A stretch of 64,000 nucleotides of DNA from Streptacidiphilus sp. ASG 303 (GCF_020991365.1 NZ_JAJLRA010000001.1:1-64000); one strand, 5' to 3'; counted from the stretch's first letter, positions 1-9,250 are shown. Made by a program: numbers and translations. The notes: generated from the letters alone by a model not told the origin.

Positions 1-278
1 GCACCGCGGTGACCAACTGGTGGTCCAACGGCAACAACGCCATCGCCTTCGGCCGCGGCAGCAAGGGCTACGTCGCCATCAACCACGAGAGCAGCGCGGT
101 CACCCAGACCTTCCAGACCTCGCTGCCCGCCGGCACCTACTGCGACGTCCAGCACGGCGACCCCACCTCGGGCGGCGGCTGCACCGGCACCACCTACACG
201 GTGGGCTCCACCGGGACCTTCACCGCCACCGTCGGCGCCGGTGACGCGATCGCCCTCTACGTGGGCGCCAAGGGCTGA
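1..278 (+). CDS. alpha-amylase, C-terminal fragment
   Basis: This is an open reading frame running in from the left edge and ending in TGA at 276-278. About 90 residues are visible. The segment [18 protein letters not shown] followed by VAINHESS and a GTYCDV...GDAIALYVG ending matches the all-beta domain C that closes GH13 alpha-amylases (AamyC). The catalytic barrel lies outside the window, so activity cannot be judged. A secreted starch-degrading enzyme is expected from the family. A strong bidirectional hairpin follows, so it is not co-transcribed with the galactosidase locus. Confidence 0.85.
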   Translation, partial: TAVTNWWSNGNNAIAFGRGSKGYVAINHESSAVTQTFQTSLPAGTYCDVQHGDPTSGGGCTGTTYTVGSTGTFTATVGAGDAIALYVGAKG

Positions 279-300
279 GGCCCCGGCCCCGGACGTGCCG

Positions 301-333
301 GACGCCCCCCGCCGAGTCCCGGCGGGGGGCGTC
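301..333. terminator. bidirectional terminator hairpin
   Basis: A perfect 14-bp GC stem (301-314 with 320-333) and a 5-nt loop sit between the convergent amylase and GH42 genes. Confidence 0.85.
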
Positions 334-361
334 CGTCCGTGCGGTGGGGAACGGCGGGGCG

Positions 362-2407
362 TCAGCCGGCGGCCGGGTCCTCCCGGACGACGAGGACGTC
401 GCCGGCGGGCACCACCGCCGTGCCGTCGACGGGCGTGCCCCGGACCACGTCGATGCCGCGGGCGGGGACGCGGGCGTCGGCGCCGGTGTGGTTGATCAGG
501 AACAGGTAGCCCGCCCCCGGCCCGGTGCGGCGGACCGCCTCGACACCCTCGGGCACCTCGGCGACGGGGGCGACCCCGGCCTCCCCGCAGATCCGGCGCA
601 GGATCCGGGCCAGGCCGTCGCGGTCGGGGCGGGTGGCGACGTACCAGGCGGTGCCGTCGCCGTGGGCGTGGCGGGTGACCGCCGGCCCGCCGGGCACCGG
701 CCCGCCCTCCTCGCCCTTGGCGAACGCCAGGACCTGCTCGGCGCCGCGCAGCTCGACGGCCTCGGTCCACACGGTGGCCGCGGAGCCGTCGTCGAGCCGC
801 ACGGACTCGCCGGCCCGCAGCGGGTGGAACTCGTCGGTGCGCAGCCCGAGCATCTCCCGGTAGGCGCCCGGGTACCCGCCGGGCCGCACGTGGTCGTGCA
901 CGTCGACCAGGCCGCTGAAGAAGCCGACGGCCGCGTGCCCGCCCCCGGCGACGTAGCGCTCCAGCGCCTCGGCGTGGGCGTCGGCGACCAGGTACTGGCT
1001 GGGGACGAGCACCAGTCGGTACCCGGACAGGTCGGCGCCGGGGTGGACGATGTCGCACGCGGTGCCGGAGGACCACAGGGCGGCGTACCAGGCGCGGACA
1101 AGGTCGAGGTAGCGCACGTCGACCGAGGGGCGGGCGTCGAGCTCCAGGGCCCACCACGCCTCCCAGTCGAAGAGGAGCGCGACGTCGGCGCGGACGCGGG
1201 TGCCGCGGACCTCGGCGAGGGCCTGCAGCTCGGCGCCGAGCGCGGCCGTCTCCCGCCAGGTCTTCGTGTCCGTCCCGCCGTGCGGGAGCATCGCCGAGTG
1301 CCACTTCTCGGCGCCGGCCCGGGACTGCCGCCACTGGAAGTACATGATGCCGTCGGCGCCGCGGGCGAGGTGGGCCAGGGAGTTGCGGCGCATCTGGCCC
1401 GGCGTCTTGGCGATGTTGCGGGGCTGCCAGTTGACGGCCGAGGTGGAGTGCTCCATGAGCAGCCAGGGCGCGCCGCCGCCCATGCCCCGGGCCAGGTCGG
1501 CGTCGAAGGAGAGGCCGATGTGGCCCTCGGGGTCGGCCGCGGTGAGGTAGTGGTCGACGGAGACGAAGTCGGTCTCGCGGGCGAAGGCGAAGCCGTCGAC
1601 CTTCTTCTCCAGCGTGCCCATGAGGTTGGTGGTGAGGGGCGTGTCCGGGGAGAGGCGGCGCAGGACCTCGACCTCGCGGCGGTGGCAGGCCAGCAGCGCG
1701 TCGGAGGAGAACCGCCAGTGGTCGAGCTGCTGGGTGGGGTTGCCGATGGCGGGGGTGGCGCGCGGGGGCAGGACCTCCTCCCAGGCGCCGTAGCGCTGGC
1801 TCCAGAAGGCGGTGCCCCAGGCGTGGTTGAGGCCGTCGAGGGTGCCGTAGCGCTCGCGCAGCCAGTCGCGGAAGGCCTCGGCGCTGGTGTCGCAGAAGCA
1901 GTGGGCGTTGTGGTTGCCCCACTCGTTGTGGACGTGCCACAGCACCACGGCGGGGTGGTCGCGGTACCGCTCGGCGATCCGCTCGACCAGGCGGGCGGCG
2001 GCCTCGGCGTACACCGGGCTGCTGGGGCAGAAGCCCTGCCGGGAGCCGTGGGAGAGGCGGACGCCCTCGGCCGTGACCGGCATGGCCTCGGGGTGGCGGG
2101 TGGCGAACCACGGCGGGGGCGAGGCGGTGGCGGTGGCCAGGTCGACGGCGATCCCGTGCGCGTGGAGCAGGTCGAGGACCTCGTCGAGGCCGGAGAAGTC
2201 CCACTCGCCCGGGGCGGGTTCGACCCAGGCCCAGGAGAAGACGCCGACGGTGACGAGGTTGACGCCGGCCTCCTGCATGAGGCGGGCGTCCTCGCGCCAG
2301 GTCTCCCGGGGCCACTGCTCGGGGTTGTAGTCGCCGCCGTAGGCGATGCGGCCGCCGAGGCGGTCGGTGAGGGCGCGCAGGGCCCCGTCCGCGGTGGTGG
2401 CGCTCAC
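362..2407 (-). CDS. GH42 beta-galactosidase
   Basis: The 681-residue protein is full length for glycoside hydrolase family 42. The N-terminal barrel carries GGDYNPEQWP. The acid/base lies in VHNEWGN (about E162) and the nucleophile in LLMEHSTS (about E319). The Rossmann-like trimerisation domain (about 400-600) and a short beta domain follow. No signal peptide is seen, so it acts in the cytoplasm on imported beta-galactosides. The GTG start overlaps the permease stop (GTGA), which indicates translational coupling as the last gene of the sugar-uptake operon. The exact substrate (lactose, galactobiose, arabinogalactan oligomers) cannot be told from sequence. Confidence 0.93.
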   Translation of the reverse strand: MSATTADGALRALTDRLGGRIAYGGDYNPEQWPRETWREDARLMQEAGVNLVTVGVFSWAWVEPAPGEWDFSGLDEVLDLLHAHGIAVDLATATASPPPWFATRHPEAMPVTAEGVRLSHGSRQGFCPSSPVYAEAAARLVERIAERYRDHPAVVLWHVHNEWGNHNAHCFCDTSAEAFRDWLRERYGTLDGLNHAWGTAFWSQRYGAWEEVLPPRATPAIGNPTQQLDHWRFSSDALLACHRREVEVLRRLSPDTPLTTNLMGTLEKKVDGFAFARETDFVSVDHYLTAADPEGHIGLSFDADLARGMGGGAPWLLMEHSTSAVNWQPRNIAKTPGQMRRNSLAHLARGADGIMYFQWRQSRAGAEKWHSAMLPHGGTDTKTWRETAALGAELQALAEVRGTRVRADVALLFDWEAWWALELDARPSVDVRYLDLVRAWYAALWSSGTACDIVHPGADLSGYRLVLVPSQYLVADAHAEALERYVAGGGHAAVGFFSGLVDVHDHVRPGGYPGAYREMLGLRTDEFHPLRAGESVRLDDGSAATVWTEAVELRGAEQVLAFAKGEEGGPVPGGPAVTRHAHGDGTAWYVATRPDRDGLARILRRICGEAGVAPVAEVPEGVEAVRRTGPGAGYLFLINHTGADARVPARGIDVVRGTPVDGTAVVPAGDVLVVREDPAAG

Positions 2408-3315
2408 GACTTCACCGCCCCTGCGGAGAGTCCGGCCCGCCAGTAGCGCTGGAGGGCGAGGAAGGCGATCACGATGGGCACCACCGACACCAGCGAGCCG
2501 GTGACGGTGAGGATCTGCAGCTGCGGGTCGCGGCTGACCTGGGACTGCCAGGTGAACAGGCCGAGGGTGACCGGGTAGAGCCGCTCGTCCTGGAGCATGA
2601 CCAGCGGCAGCAGGAAGTTGTTCCAGATGACGACGAACTGGAACAGGAAGATGGTCACCATGGCGGGCGACATCAGCCGCAGCGCGATGGTGAAGAAGGT
2701 CCGCATCTCGCCGGCGCCGTCGATGCGGGCCGCCTCGATGACCTCGTCCGGCACCGAGCTCGCCGCGAAGATCCGCGACAGGTAGACGCCGAAGGGGCTG
2801 ACGATGCTCGGCAGGAAGACGGACCAGAAGGTGTTGGTCGCGTCGAGCTTGGCGAACATCAGGAAGAGCGGCAGCGCGAGGGCGGTGGCGGGCAGCAGCA
2901 CGCCGCCGAGGATGACGGAGAAGACCAGCTCGCGGCCGCGGAAGGTGTACTTGGCGAGGGCGTAGCCGGCCATGGAGGAGAGCAGGGTGCCGACGGCGGC
3001 GCCGAGGCCCGCGTAGAGCAGGCTGTTGAGCAGCCAGTGCAGGTAGACGCCGTCCTCGCGGGTGAAGAGGGCCTTGAGGTTCTCGCCCAGGTGGAAGCCG
3101 GAGAACCAGAAGCCGAAGCTGTCGACGAGGTCGCCCTGGCTCTTGGTCGCGGAGACGAGCAGCCAGAAGACCGGCAGCAGCATGTAGACGGCGGCGAGCA
3201 CGAGGAAGACCGTGGCCATGACGACCGCGGCGCGGTTGTCCCGGGGCCCGCGCGCCCGCCCGTCGGCGGCCGGGCGCGCGGGGTGGGCGCCGGCCGTGTC
3301 GGTGAGGATGCTCAT
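2404..3315 (-). CDS. carbohydrate ABC transporter permease (MalG/GanQ type)
   Basis: A 303-residue inner-membrane protein with about six hydrophobic helices. The EAA loop reads EAARIDGAGEMRTFFTIALR, the contact point for the ATPase. It ends in the AVKS-type tail usual for MalG homologues. The ATG start overlaps the upstream permease stop (ATGA), and the gene overlaps GH42 downstream. No ATPase gene is present in the operon. In Streptomyces such importers normally borrow the shared ATPase MsiK, which is known for the group and inferred here. Confidence 0.93.
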   Translation of the reverse strand: MSILTDTAGAHPARPAADGRARGPRDNRAAVVMATVFLVLAAVYMLLPVFWLLVSATKSQGDLVDSFGFWFSGFHLGENLKALFTREDGVYLHWLLNSLLYAGLGAAVGTLLSSMAGYALAKYTFRGRELVFSVILGGVLLPATALALPLFLMFAKLDATNTFWSVFLPSIVSPFGVYLSRIFAASSVPDEVIEAARIDGAGEMRTFFTIALRLMSPAMVTIFLFQFVVIWNNFLLPLVMLQDERLYPVTLGLFTWQSQVSRDPQLQILTVTGSLVSVVPIVIAFLALQRYWRAGLSAGAVKS

Positions 3316-4253
3316 GCCTGGGCCTTTCGACTGCTGAGCTTGAGGAAGCCGAAGGAGAGGATGAAGGTGGCGAGGGCCAGGGTCACCGACATGGCGGCGG
3401 CCTCGCTGTAGTCGTCCCCGGCGGCCAGCGAGTACGCGGCCAGGTTCGGCGTGTAGGTGCTGGTGACGCTGGTGGAGATGGAGCGGAAGACCTGCGGCTC
3501 GGTGAAGAGCTGCAGGGTGCCGATGATGGAGAAGACGCCGGTGAGCACGAGCGCCGGGCGCACGATGGGCACCTTGATCCGCCAGGCGATGGCGGCGCCG
3601 GTCGCGCCGTCCATGCGGGCCGCCTCGTAGATGTCGGCGGGGATGGCCTGCAGGGCGGCGTAGATGATCAGCATGTTGTAGCCGGTGTACGTCCAGGTGA
3701 CGACGTTCGCCATGGACCACAGGATGCTGCCGGAGCCGAGGAAGTCCGGGTGGGCGCCGACCTTGTGGAGCACGTCCACGACCGGGGAGAGCCGCGGGTC
3801 GTACAGGAAGCCCCACATGAGGGCGGCGATGACGCCGGGGATGCCATAGGGCACGAAGTAGGCGACGCGGAAGAACCGCTTCAGGCGCGCCACGGTCGAG
3901 TCGAGCAGCAGCGCGAGGACCAGGGCGAACAGCAGCATCACGGGGATCTGGACGATCCCGAACAGCAGCACGCGGCCGACGCTGCGCGTGAAGTCGGGGT
4001 CGGACAGGACCTCGCGGTACTGGTGCAGGCCGGCGAAGACGCTCGTGGTGTGCCCGAAGGTGCCGCCGACCCGCTGGGTGCGGAAGAGGCTCTGGTAGGC
4101 GGCGTACCCGACCGGCACCACCGTGAAGAGGGTGAAGGGCACGAGGAAGGGCAGCAGGAACAGCCAGTGGCCCCGCTGCCGTCTGGGCCTGGCGGGGGAG
4201 GTCCGGGAGGTCGCGGCCGGTGCCGCGGCGGTCCGGGTGGGGACTGCGGTCAT
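3312..4253 (-). CDS. carbohydrate ABC transporter permease (MalF/GanP type)
   Basis: A 313-residue permease with a basic, Ala/Pro-rich N-terminus, first helix from about residue 30 and six predicted helices. Its EAA loop is EAARMDGATGAAIAWRIKVP. It forms the heterodimeric channel with the product of the next gene, to which it is translationally coupled. The gene lies about 60 bp downstream of the binding-protein gene, in the order SBP-permease-permease-enzyme typical of oligosaccharide importers of the CUT1 class. Confidence 0.93.
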   Translation of the reverse strand: MTAVPTRTAAAPAATSRTSPARPRRQRGHWLFLLPFLVPFTLFTVVPVGYAAYQSLFRTQRVGGTFGHTTSVFAGLHQYREVLSDPDFTRSVGRVLLFGIVQIPVMLLFALVLALLLDSTVARLKRFFRVAYFVPYGIPGVIAALMWGFLYDPRLSPVVDVLHKVGAHPDFLGSGSILWSMANVVTWTYTGYNMLIIYAALQAIPADIYEAARMDGATGAAIAWRIKVPIVRPALVLTGVFSIIGTLQLFTEPQVFRSISTSVTSTYTPNLAAYSLAAGDDYSEAAAMSVTLALATFILSFGFLKLSSRKAQA

Positions 4254-4313
4254 GCGGGGACTCCTTGGGGACGGGCGGCTGCGCGGCCGGGGCCGCGCAG
4301 CCGCCTCGCACTG

Positions 4314-5678
4314 CTACTCGGCGACCTGCAGGGACTGCTTCTTGAGCGAGTCCACCGTCTTGGCGTCGGTGTCGCGCAGGACGTCGGACAGCTTGCCACC
4401 GCCGCCCAGGGAGCCGGCGATGCCGTCGCTCATGAAGCGGTAGGTGTCGGTCATGGTCGGGCCCCAGGCCCACTTGGTGTCGACGCCCTTGGACGCCTGG
4501 GCGAAGACGTCGAAGATCTTCTGCCCGCCGTAGAAGTCCACCGGCTGCTGGAGGGCGGAGAGGCTCAGGCCCTTGGTGGCGGCCGGGTAGAGGCCGCCCT
4601 CGCGGTTGAGGATCTCCAGCGCCTTCGGGTCGGAGTTCAGCCAGACGGCGAACTTCGACGCCTCGTAGGGGTGCTTGCTGCCGGCGAGGACGGCGGTGCT
4701 GGAGCCGCCCCAGTTGCCGGCCTTCTGCTCGCCCGCGTTCCACTGCGGCATGGGGGCGACGGCCCACTTGCCGGCGGTGGCCTTGGCGTTGTCACGGATG
4801 GTGCTGTAGCCCCAGGCGGCGCTGATCCAGGTGGCGACCTCGCCGTCGTTCCACGCCTTGTACAGCGCGGGGGAGAAGCCCTGGAGGTCGGTGGCGACGA
4901 GCTTCTCGTCGATCATCTTCTGCCAGTAGTCGGCGACCTTGCGGTTGGCCGGGCTGTCGACGTCGACCTTCCACTTGTCGCCGTCCTGGGAGAACATGCT
5001 GGTGCCGCCCTGCCACAGCAGACCGGTGAACCAGTTGGGGTCGGTCTGCGAGAAGTGGGTGATGGAGGCCTTGGGGTCGGCCTTCTTCAGGGCCTTGGCG
5101 TCCTGGTAGTACTCGTCCCAGGTCTTCGGCACCGGGATCTTGTACTTGTCGAAGAGGTCCTTGCGGTAGAAGAGCGCCATCGGACCGGTGTCCTCGGGGA
5201 TGGCCCAGACGCCGTCCTTGCCGTTCGCGCCGAAGGTGACCTGGGACCACGTCCAGTCGACGAAGTCGCCGGAGGCCTGCTTGACCGGGTCGCAGGAGGA
5301 GATGTCGGCCAGGCCGTCCTTCAGGCGGAAGCTGGCGAGGGAGTCGTACTCCATCTGCCCGAGGTCGGGCGCCTTGCCGGCCTTCAGGGCGTTGGACATG
5401 TTCTGGTAGGTGCCGGCGTTGCCCGCAGGAGTGGTCTTCACCGTCACGTGGATGTCGGGGTTCTGGCGGTTCCACTCGGCGACGGCCTTGTCCATGCCGG
5501 GCACCCAGGACCAGAAGGTCAGGTCGACCTTGCCGTTGCTCTTGGTGCACGCCGCGGCCTTGGCGCCGCCGCCGCCGTCACCGCCGCTGCTGCACGCGGC
5601 AGCGGAGGCGACGAGCGGGAGGCAGACCAGAGCGGCGGCGAGAGCACGTCTCCGGGAGGGGCGGTGGCGCATGGACAT
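4314..5678 (-). CDS. sugar-binding lipoprotein of ABC transporter
   Basis: A 454-residue extracellular solute-binding protein (family 1). Residues 1-29 form a twin-basic signal with a lipobox-like ending SAAAC, then a Gly-rich linker. The mature part has KVDLTFWSWVPGMDKAV and conserved EASKFAVWLNS and NREGGLYPA segments of CUT1 binding proteins. The first ATG (5678) is preferred because GAGGAG lies about 8 nt upstream. It is the first gene of the galactoside operon and its promoter region contains two palindromes. The ligand is probably a galacto-oligosaccharide, inferred only from the flanking GH42 and GH36 enzymes. Confidence 0.92.
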   Translation of the reverse strand: MSMRHRPSRRRALAAALVCLPLVASAAACSSGGDGGGGAKAAACTKSNGKVDLTFWSWVPGMDKAVAEWNRQNPDIHVTVKTTPAGNAGTYQNMSNALKAGKAPDLGQMEYDSLASFRLKDGLADISSCDPVKQASGDFVDWTWSQVTFGANGKDGVWAIPEDTGPMALFYRKDLFDKYKIPVPKTWDEYYQDAKALKKADPKASITHFSQTDPNWFTGLLWQGGTSMFSQDGDKWKVDVDSPANRKVADYWQKMIDEKLVATDLQGFSPALYKAWNDGEVATWISAAWGYSTIRDNAKATAGKWAVAPMPQWNAGEQKAGNWGGSSTAVLAGSKHPYEASKFAVWLNSDPKALEILNREGGLYPAATKGLSLSALQQPVDFYGGQKIFDVFAQASKGVDTKWAWGPTMTDTYRFMSDGIAGSLGGGGKLSDVLRDTDAKTVDSLKKQSLQVAE

Positions 5679-5763
5679 GAGCGACTCCTCGAGTCGTTGC
5701 GGCCTGCTTCGTCCCTGCAGGCCGGGATGCGAACACCTTCGACCTACGTTTCGCCAAAGTCAA

Positions 5764-5804
5764 CATCTTCGCGAAGATGAGAACTCAAATGAACATCGGA
5801 TGTT
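5764..5804. promoter_or_regulatory. two palindromic operator candidates in the SBP/GH36 divergent region
   Basis: The 389-bp divergent gap 5679-6067 holds CATCTTCGCGAAGATG, a perfect 16-bp palindrome (5764-5779), and AACATCGGATGTT, a 6-1-6 inverted repeat (5792-5804). They share the half-site word ACATC/GATGT. Sugar repressors of the LacI or ROK type use such sites, but no regulator gene lies beside this locus in the window. Confidence 0.6.
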
Positions 5805-6025
5805 GCCAAGCTGTGAGGTTCGGAGCCCCGGAGGAGCCGTTGGCGGACTCGCTGCGCGGCGGTAGGCTCACGTTCCGTACGTGCCGGATCGGACGGAGTC
5901 GCCCTGAGACCTCCTTTCCCACATGCACGGACGGGCACACCCCCGCCACGGAGGGTCCCCGCGGTGCCGCGCGAGGCGAAGTCCCGCGAGCGTCGATGTT
6001 GGAAATTGTTGATTCACGTTACTAA

Positions 6026-6060
6026 CCCTCGGACCGACCCTCGGACCGACCCTCGGACGG
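6026..6060 (+). repeat. three 12-bp direct repeats before the GH36 gene
   Basis: CCCTCGGACCGA occurs at 6026-6037 and 6038-6049, with an almost complete third copy at 6050-6060. The array directly abuts the ribosome-binding region of the alpha-galactosidase gene. It may be slippage-prone or a regulator site in the 5' leader. Confidence 0.75.
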
Positions 6061-6067
6061 GAGACCC

Positions 6068-8155
6068 ATGGACGCGGTGACCTTCGACCCCGCCACCCGC
6101 ACCTGGCTGCTGCGCACGGCGAACAGCTCCTACGCGCTCCGCCTGGACGACGCCGGGCTGCTGCGCCACGTCCACTGGGGGCGGCCCCTCACCCCCGCGC
6201 AGGCCGCGGCCGTCCCGCTGCGCGAGGGCCCGGCCAGCAGCTTCGACGGCGCCGTCCGCGAGGAGTACCCGAGCGAGGGGGGCGCCCGCTTCGGCGTGCC
6301 CGCGCTGCAGGTCAGGTACGCCGACCGGGGCCGGGGCCTGCAGTGGCGGCACACCGGGCACCGCATCGACGGGGGCGCCCTCGCCCTCTCCTTCCACGAC
6401 GACCACCACCCCCTGGAGCTGGAGCTGCACTACCGGGTCCACCCGGACAGCGACGTGGTCGAACGGTGGGCGTCGCTGCGGCACACCGCCGAGGCCGGCA
6501 CGGCGCAGGACACCCCCGTGGAGGTCCTGCGCCTGGACTCCGCCTGCTGGACGCTGCCCGTCCTGGACGACTACCGGCTCAGCCACGTCACCGGCGGCTG
6601 GTCCGGCGAGTTCCGGCTGCACCGCACGCCGCTGCCCGCCGCCGAGACGACCCTCACCAGCCGCCGCGGCATCACGAGCCACCAGGCCAACCCGTGGCTC
6701 ATGGTCGACGGCGGGGACGCGGGCGAGGAGCACGGCGAGGTGTGGGGCGCCGCCCTCGCCTGGAGCGGCAGCTGGCGCATCACGGCCTCGCGCAGCCACA
6801 CCGGGGACGTGGCGGTGACCGGCGGCGCCGGCCACGAGGGGCCGGCCGTCGTGCTGCGGGCGGGCGGGACGTGGGAGACGCCGGTCTTCGCGGGGCTGTA
6901 CACCGACGGCGGCTTCGGCGCCGCCAGCCGCGCCTGGCACCGGTACACCGCCGGCCACGTCCTGCCGCGGCCCGACGAGCTGCGGCCGGTGGTCTACAAC
7001 TCCTGGGAGGCCGTGCAGTTCGACGTCACGGAGGAGAAGCAGCGGGAGCTGGCGGCGAGGGCCGCCGCCCTGGGCGTCGAGCTGTTCACCGTGGACGACG
7101 GCTGGTTCGGGGCGCGGCGCAGCGACGCGGCCGGGCTCGGCGACTGGACGCCCGCCCCCGACCGGTTCCCCGACGGCCTGGGGCCGCTGGTGGCGGAGGT
7201 CCGCCGCCTGGGCATGCGGTTCGGCCTCTGGGTGGAGCCCGAGATGGTCAACCCCGACAGCGACCTGTACCGGGCGCACCCCGACTGGGTGCTGCACACC
7301 GCCCACCGCGACCGCACCGAGCTGCGCAACCAGCTCGTGCTGAACTTCGCCCGCCCGGACGTCGCGGAGTGGGCCCTCGGGTGGCTCGACGCCCTCGTCG
7401 CCGAGCACCGGATCGACTACCTCAAGTGGGACATGAACCGGGCGTTCACCGAGGCCGGCTGGCCCGGCGCCGCCGACCCCGACCGTCTGTGGCACGACCA
7501 CGTCCACGGCGTCCACCGCGTCATGGACAGGCTGCGCGCCGCCCACCCCGGCCTGCGGATCGAGGCGTGCGCGGGCGGCGGCGGCCGCGTCGACCTGGGC
7601 GTCCTCGCCCGCACCGACCAGGTGTGGACCTCCGACAACACCGACGCCCACGACCGCCTCTCGATCCAGCACGGCTACAGCCAGCTCTACCCGGCCCGCA
7701 CCATGACGGCCTGGGTCACCGACAGCCCCAACCCGCTGACCGGGCGCCGGCTGCCGCTGGCCTTCCGGTTCCGGGTCGCGATGGCGGGGGCGCTCGGCAT
7801 CGGCGGCGACCTGCTGCACTGGTCGCCGGAGGAGCTGGCGGAGGCGGCGCGGCTGGTCGAGGAGTACAAGGAGATCCGGCCGGTGGTCCAGCAGGGCGAG
7901 CTGCACCGGCTGCGGGACGCCGTGCAGTACACACTCGGCGACCGGGTCGTGGTCGTCGCCTGGCGGCTCCCGTCCGTGTACGACGGGGCCGCGCCCGCCC
8001 CGCTGCGGCCGGCCGGCCTGGACCCGCAGCGGCGGTACCGCGACGAGGCGACGGGCGAGGTCCACCACGGCGCGGTGCTGCTCGCGCACGGCCTGCCGCT
8101 GCGGCTCGCCGGCGACTGGGCGAGCGCGGTGGTGCGGCTCACCGCGGTGGACTGA
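6068..8155 (+). CDS. GH36 alpha-galactosidase
   Basis: A 695-residue cytoplasmic enzyme releasing terminal alpha-1,6-galactose from melibiose or raffinose-type sugars. An N-terminal beta-supersandwich domain (about 1-300) precedes the barrel. The nucleophile is in YLKWDMNR (D455) and the acid/base in TSDNTDAHDR (D523). CAGGGGRVDLG and the SHVT/NSWEA segments are typical of bacterial GH36. Start ATG at 6068 follows GGGAGACCC. It is divergent from the sugar ABC operon and probably under the same control. A strong terminator follows. Confidence 0.93.
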   Translation: MDAVTFDPATRTWLLRTANSSYALRLDDAGLLRHVHWGRPLTPAQAAAVPLREGPASSFDGAVREEYPSEGGARFGVPALQVRYADRGRGLQWRHTGHRIDGGALALSFHDDHHPLELELHYRVHPDSDVVERWASLRHTAEAGTAQDTPVEVLRLDSACWTLPVLDDYRLSHVTGGWSGEFRLHRTPLPAAETTLTSRRGITSHQANPWLMVDGGDAGEEHGEVWGAALAWSGSWRITASRSHTGDVAVTGGAGHEGPAVVLRAGGTWETPVFAGLYTDGGFGAASRAWHRYTAGHVLPRPDELRPVVYNSWEAVQFDVTEEKQRELAARAAALGVELFTVDDGWFGARRSDAAGLGDWTPAPDRFPDGLGPLVAEVRRLGMRFGLWVEPEMVNPDSDLYRAHPDWVLHTAHRDRTELRNQLVLNFARPDVAEWALGWLDALVAEHRIDYLKWDMNRAFTEAGWPGAADPDRLWHDHVHGVHRVMDRLRAAHPGLRIEACAGGGGRVDLGVLARTDQVWTSDNTDAHDRLSIQHGYSQLYPARTMTAWVTDSPNPLTGRRLPLAFRFRVAMAGALGIGGDLLHWSPEELAEAARLVEEYKEIRPVVQQGELHRLRDAVQYTLGDRVVVVAWRLPSVYDGAAPAPLRPAGLDPQRRYRDEATGEVHHGAVLLAHGLPLRLAGDWASAVVRLTAVD

Positions 8156-8227
8156 GCCGTGCGGGACCGGGCCGTCCGGGGCGGGGACTCCGGGAGGGGC
8201 CCGGTCCCGGACGGCTCCGGCGGCGGG

Positions 8228-8267
8228 GCCGGGCCCCCCGGGACGGACCCGTCCCGGGGGGCCCGGC
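8228..8267. terminator. bidirectional terminator
   Basis: A 17-bp perfect stem (8228-8244 with 8251-8267) lies between the convergent GH36 and TetR genes. Confidence 0.85.
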
Positions 8268-8324
8268 GCGTCCTGGGGCGGCCCCTCCGCGCCCCCCGGG
8301 GGGACACCTGGGCGCCCCTGGGTG

Positions 8325-9164
8325 TCAGGCGGCGCGGACGACGCGGGCCACGAGGTCCCGCCAGCCGGCGTCCAACCGCTCGAACGTCATCCCGCCGCGC
8401 CGGCGGAGGTGGTCGACGAGGGCGGTGTCGAGGAAGGCCAGCAGGGCCTCCGCGAGCAGCTCCTGGTCGCCGCCCGCCCCGGCCTCCCGCAGCAGCGCGG
8501 AGACATGGACGAGGCGGACGCGGCGCGGCGCGGCGAAGCGGCGGTCCGGGTCGTGCTCGGCGGCGAGGAGGAGGCCCGCGTGCACGACGAGGTGGCGCAG
8601 GGTGGCCGTCCCGAACGCCTCCAGGCGCTGCACGGGGGGCGCGCCGGGCCCGAGCGGCGGGGGCCCGGCGAGGAAGGACTGCTGGTAGGCGCGCTCGGCG
8701 TGGTCCAAAAGGGCAAGCATGAGGCCCGCACGGTCACCGAACCGCCGGAAGACGGTGCCCTTGCCGACGCCGGCCGCCGCGGCGACGGCCTCCATGGTGA
8801 CGTGCTCGGGCCCGTGCTCGGCGACCAGCCGCGCGGCTGCCTCCAGGAGCCGGAGGCGGTTGCGCACGGCGTCCGCCCGGCACGGCGAGGCCTCGGCCGG
8901 GGCCTCGTCGGCCAGGCGCAGGGGCGTCCGGCCGGCCGGGGGGTCCGGGAGGGGCGGCGGGACCGGGAGGCGGGCGGGGGCGGCGCCCGGGGAGCCACCG
9001 TCCGGCGCACCGGTCCCCGGGGGGCGGGTGTCCGGGGAGCAGGCGTGCGGGCGGGCGGGGCCCGGGCGGTCGGGGTCCGGACGGTCGGGGTCTGGGCGGG
9101 CGGATCCGGGGACCGGCGGGTGCAGTGCGGCGGTGCGGCGGGCGGGCGGGCGGGGTGCGGCCAT
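8325..9164 (-). CDS. TetR-family transcriptional regulator
   Basis: The helix-turn-helix region is clear: NRLRLLEAAARLVAEHG, then TMEAVAAAAGVGKGTVFRRF, followed by an all-helical ligand domain. The longest frame gives 279 residues. The first roughly 85 are Pro/Arg-rich and untypical, so the true start could be an internal codon. The divergent neighbour encodes an NADPH-dependent FMN reductase. Two identical-core operators in between suggest that this protein represses both genes. The ligand is unknown. Confidence 0.88.
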   Translation of the reverse strand: MAAPRPPARRTAALHPPVPGSARPDPDRPDPDRPGPARPHACSPDTRPPGTGAPDGGSPGAAPARLPVPPPLPDPPAGRTPLRLADEAPAEASPCRADAVRNRLRLLEAAARLVAEHGPEHVTMEAVAAAAGVGKGTVFRRFGDRAGLMLALLDHAERAYQQSFLAGPPPLGPGAPPVQRLEAFGTATLRHLVVHAGLLLAAEHDPDRRFAAPRRVRLVHVSALLREAGAGGDQELLAEALLAFLDTALVDHLRRRGGMTFERLDAGWRDLVARVVRAA

Positions 9165-9196
9165 GCGGCCAGGGTAACGCCGGGCGGGGAGGAAGT

Positions 9197-9250
9197 GGAC
9201 CGCGGTCCGTTTGCTGTGCTACACCTGGGAATGCATCCGGACCACGGTCC
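9197..9250. promoter_or_regulatory. twin TetR operators
   Basis: GGACCGCGGTCC (9197-9208) and GGACCACGGTCC (9239-9250) are near-identical palindromes, both followed by GTTTG. They start 42 bp apart, four helical turns, in the tetR/FMN-reductase gap. Confidence 0.8.

Noticed and set aside
344-2446. 700-residue plus-strand frame opposite the GH42 gene
   Set aside because: Shadow of a GC-rich gene; the product is low-complexity and the minus strand carries complete GH42 catalytic motifs.
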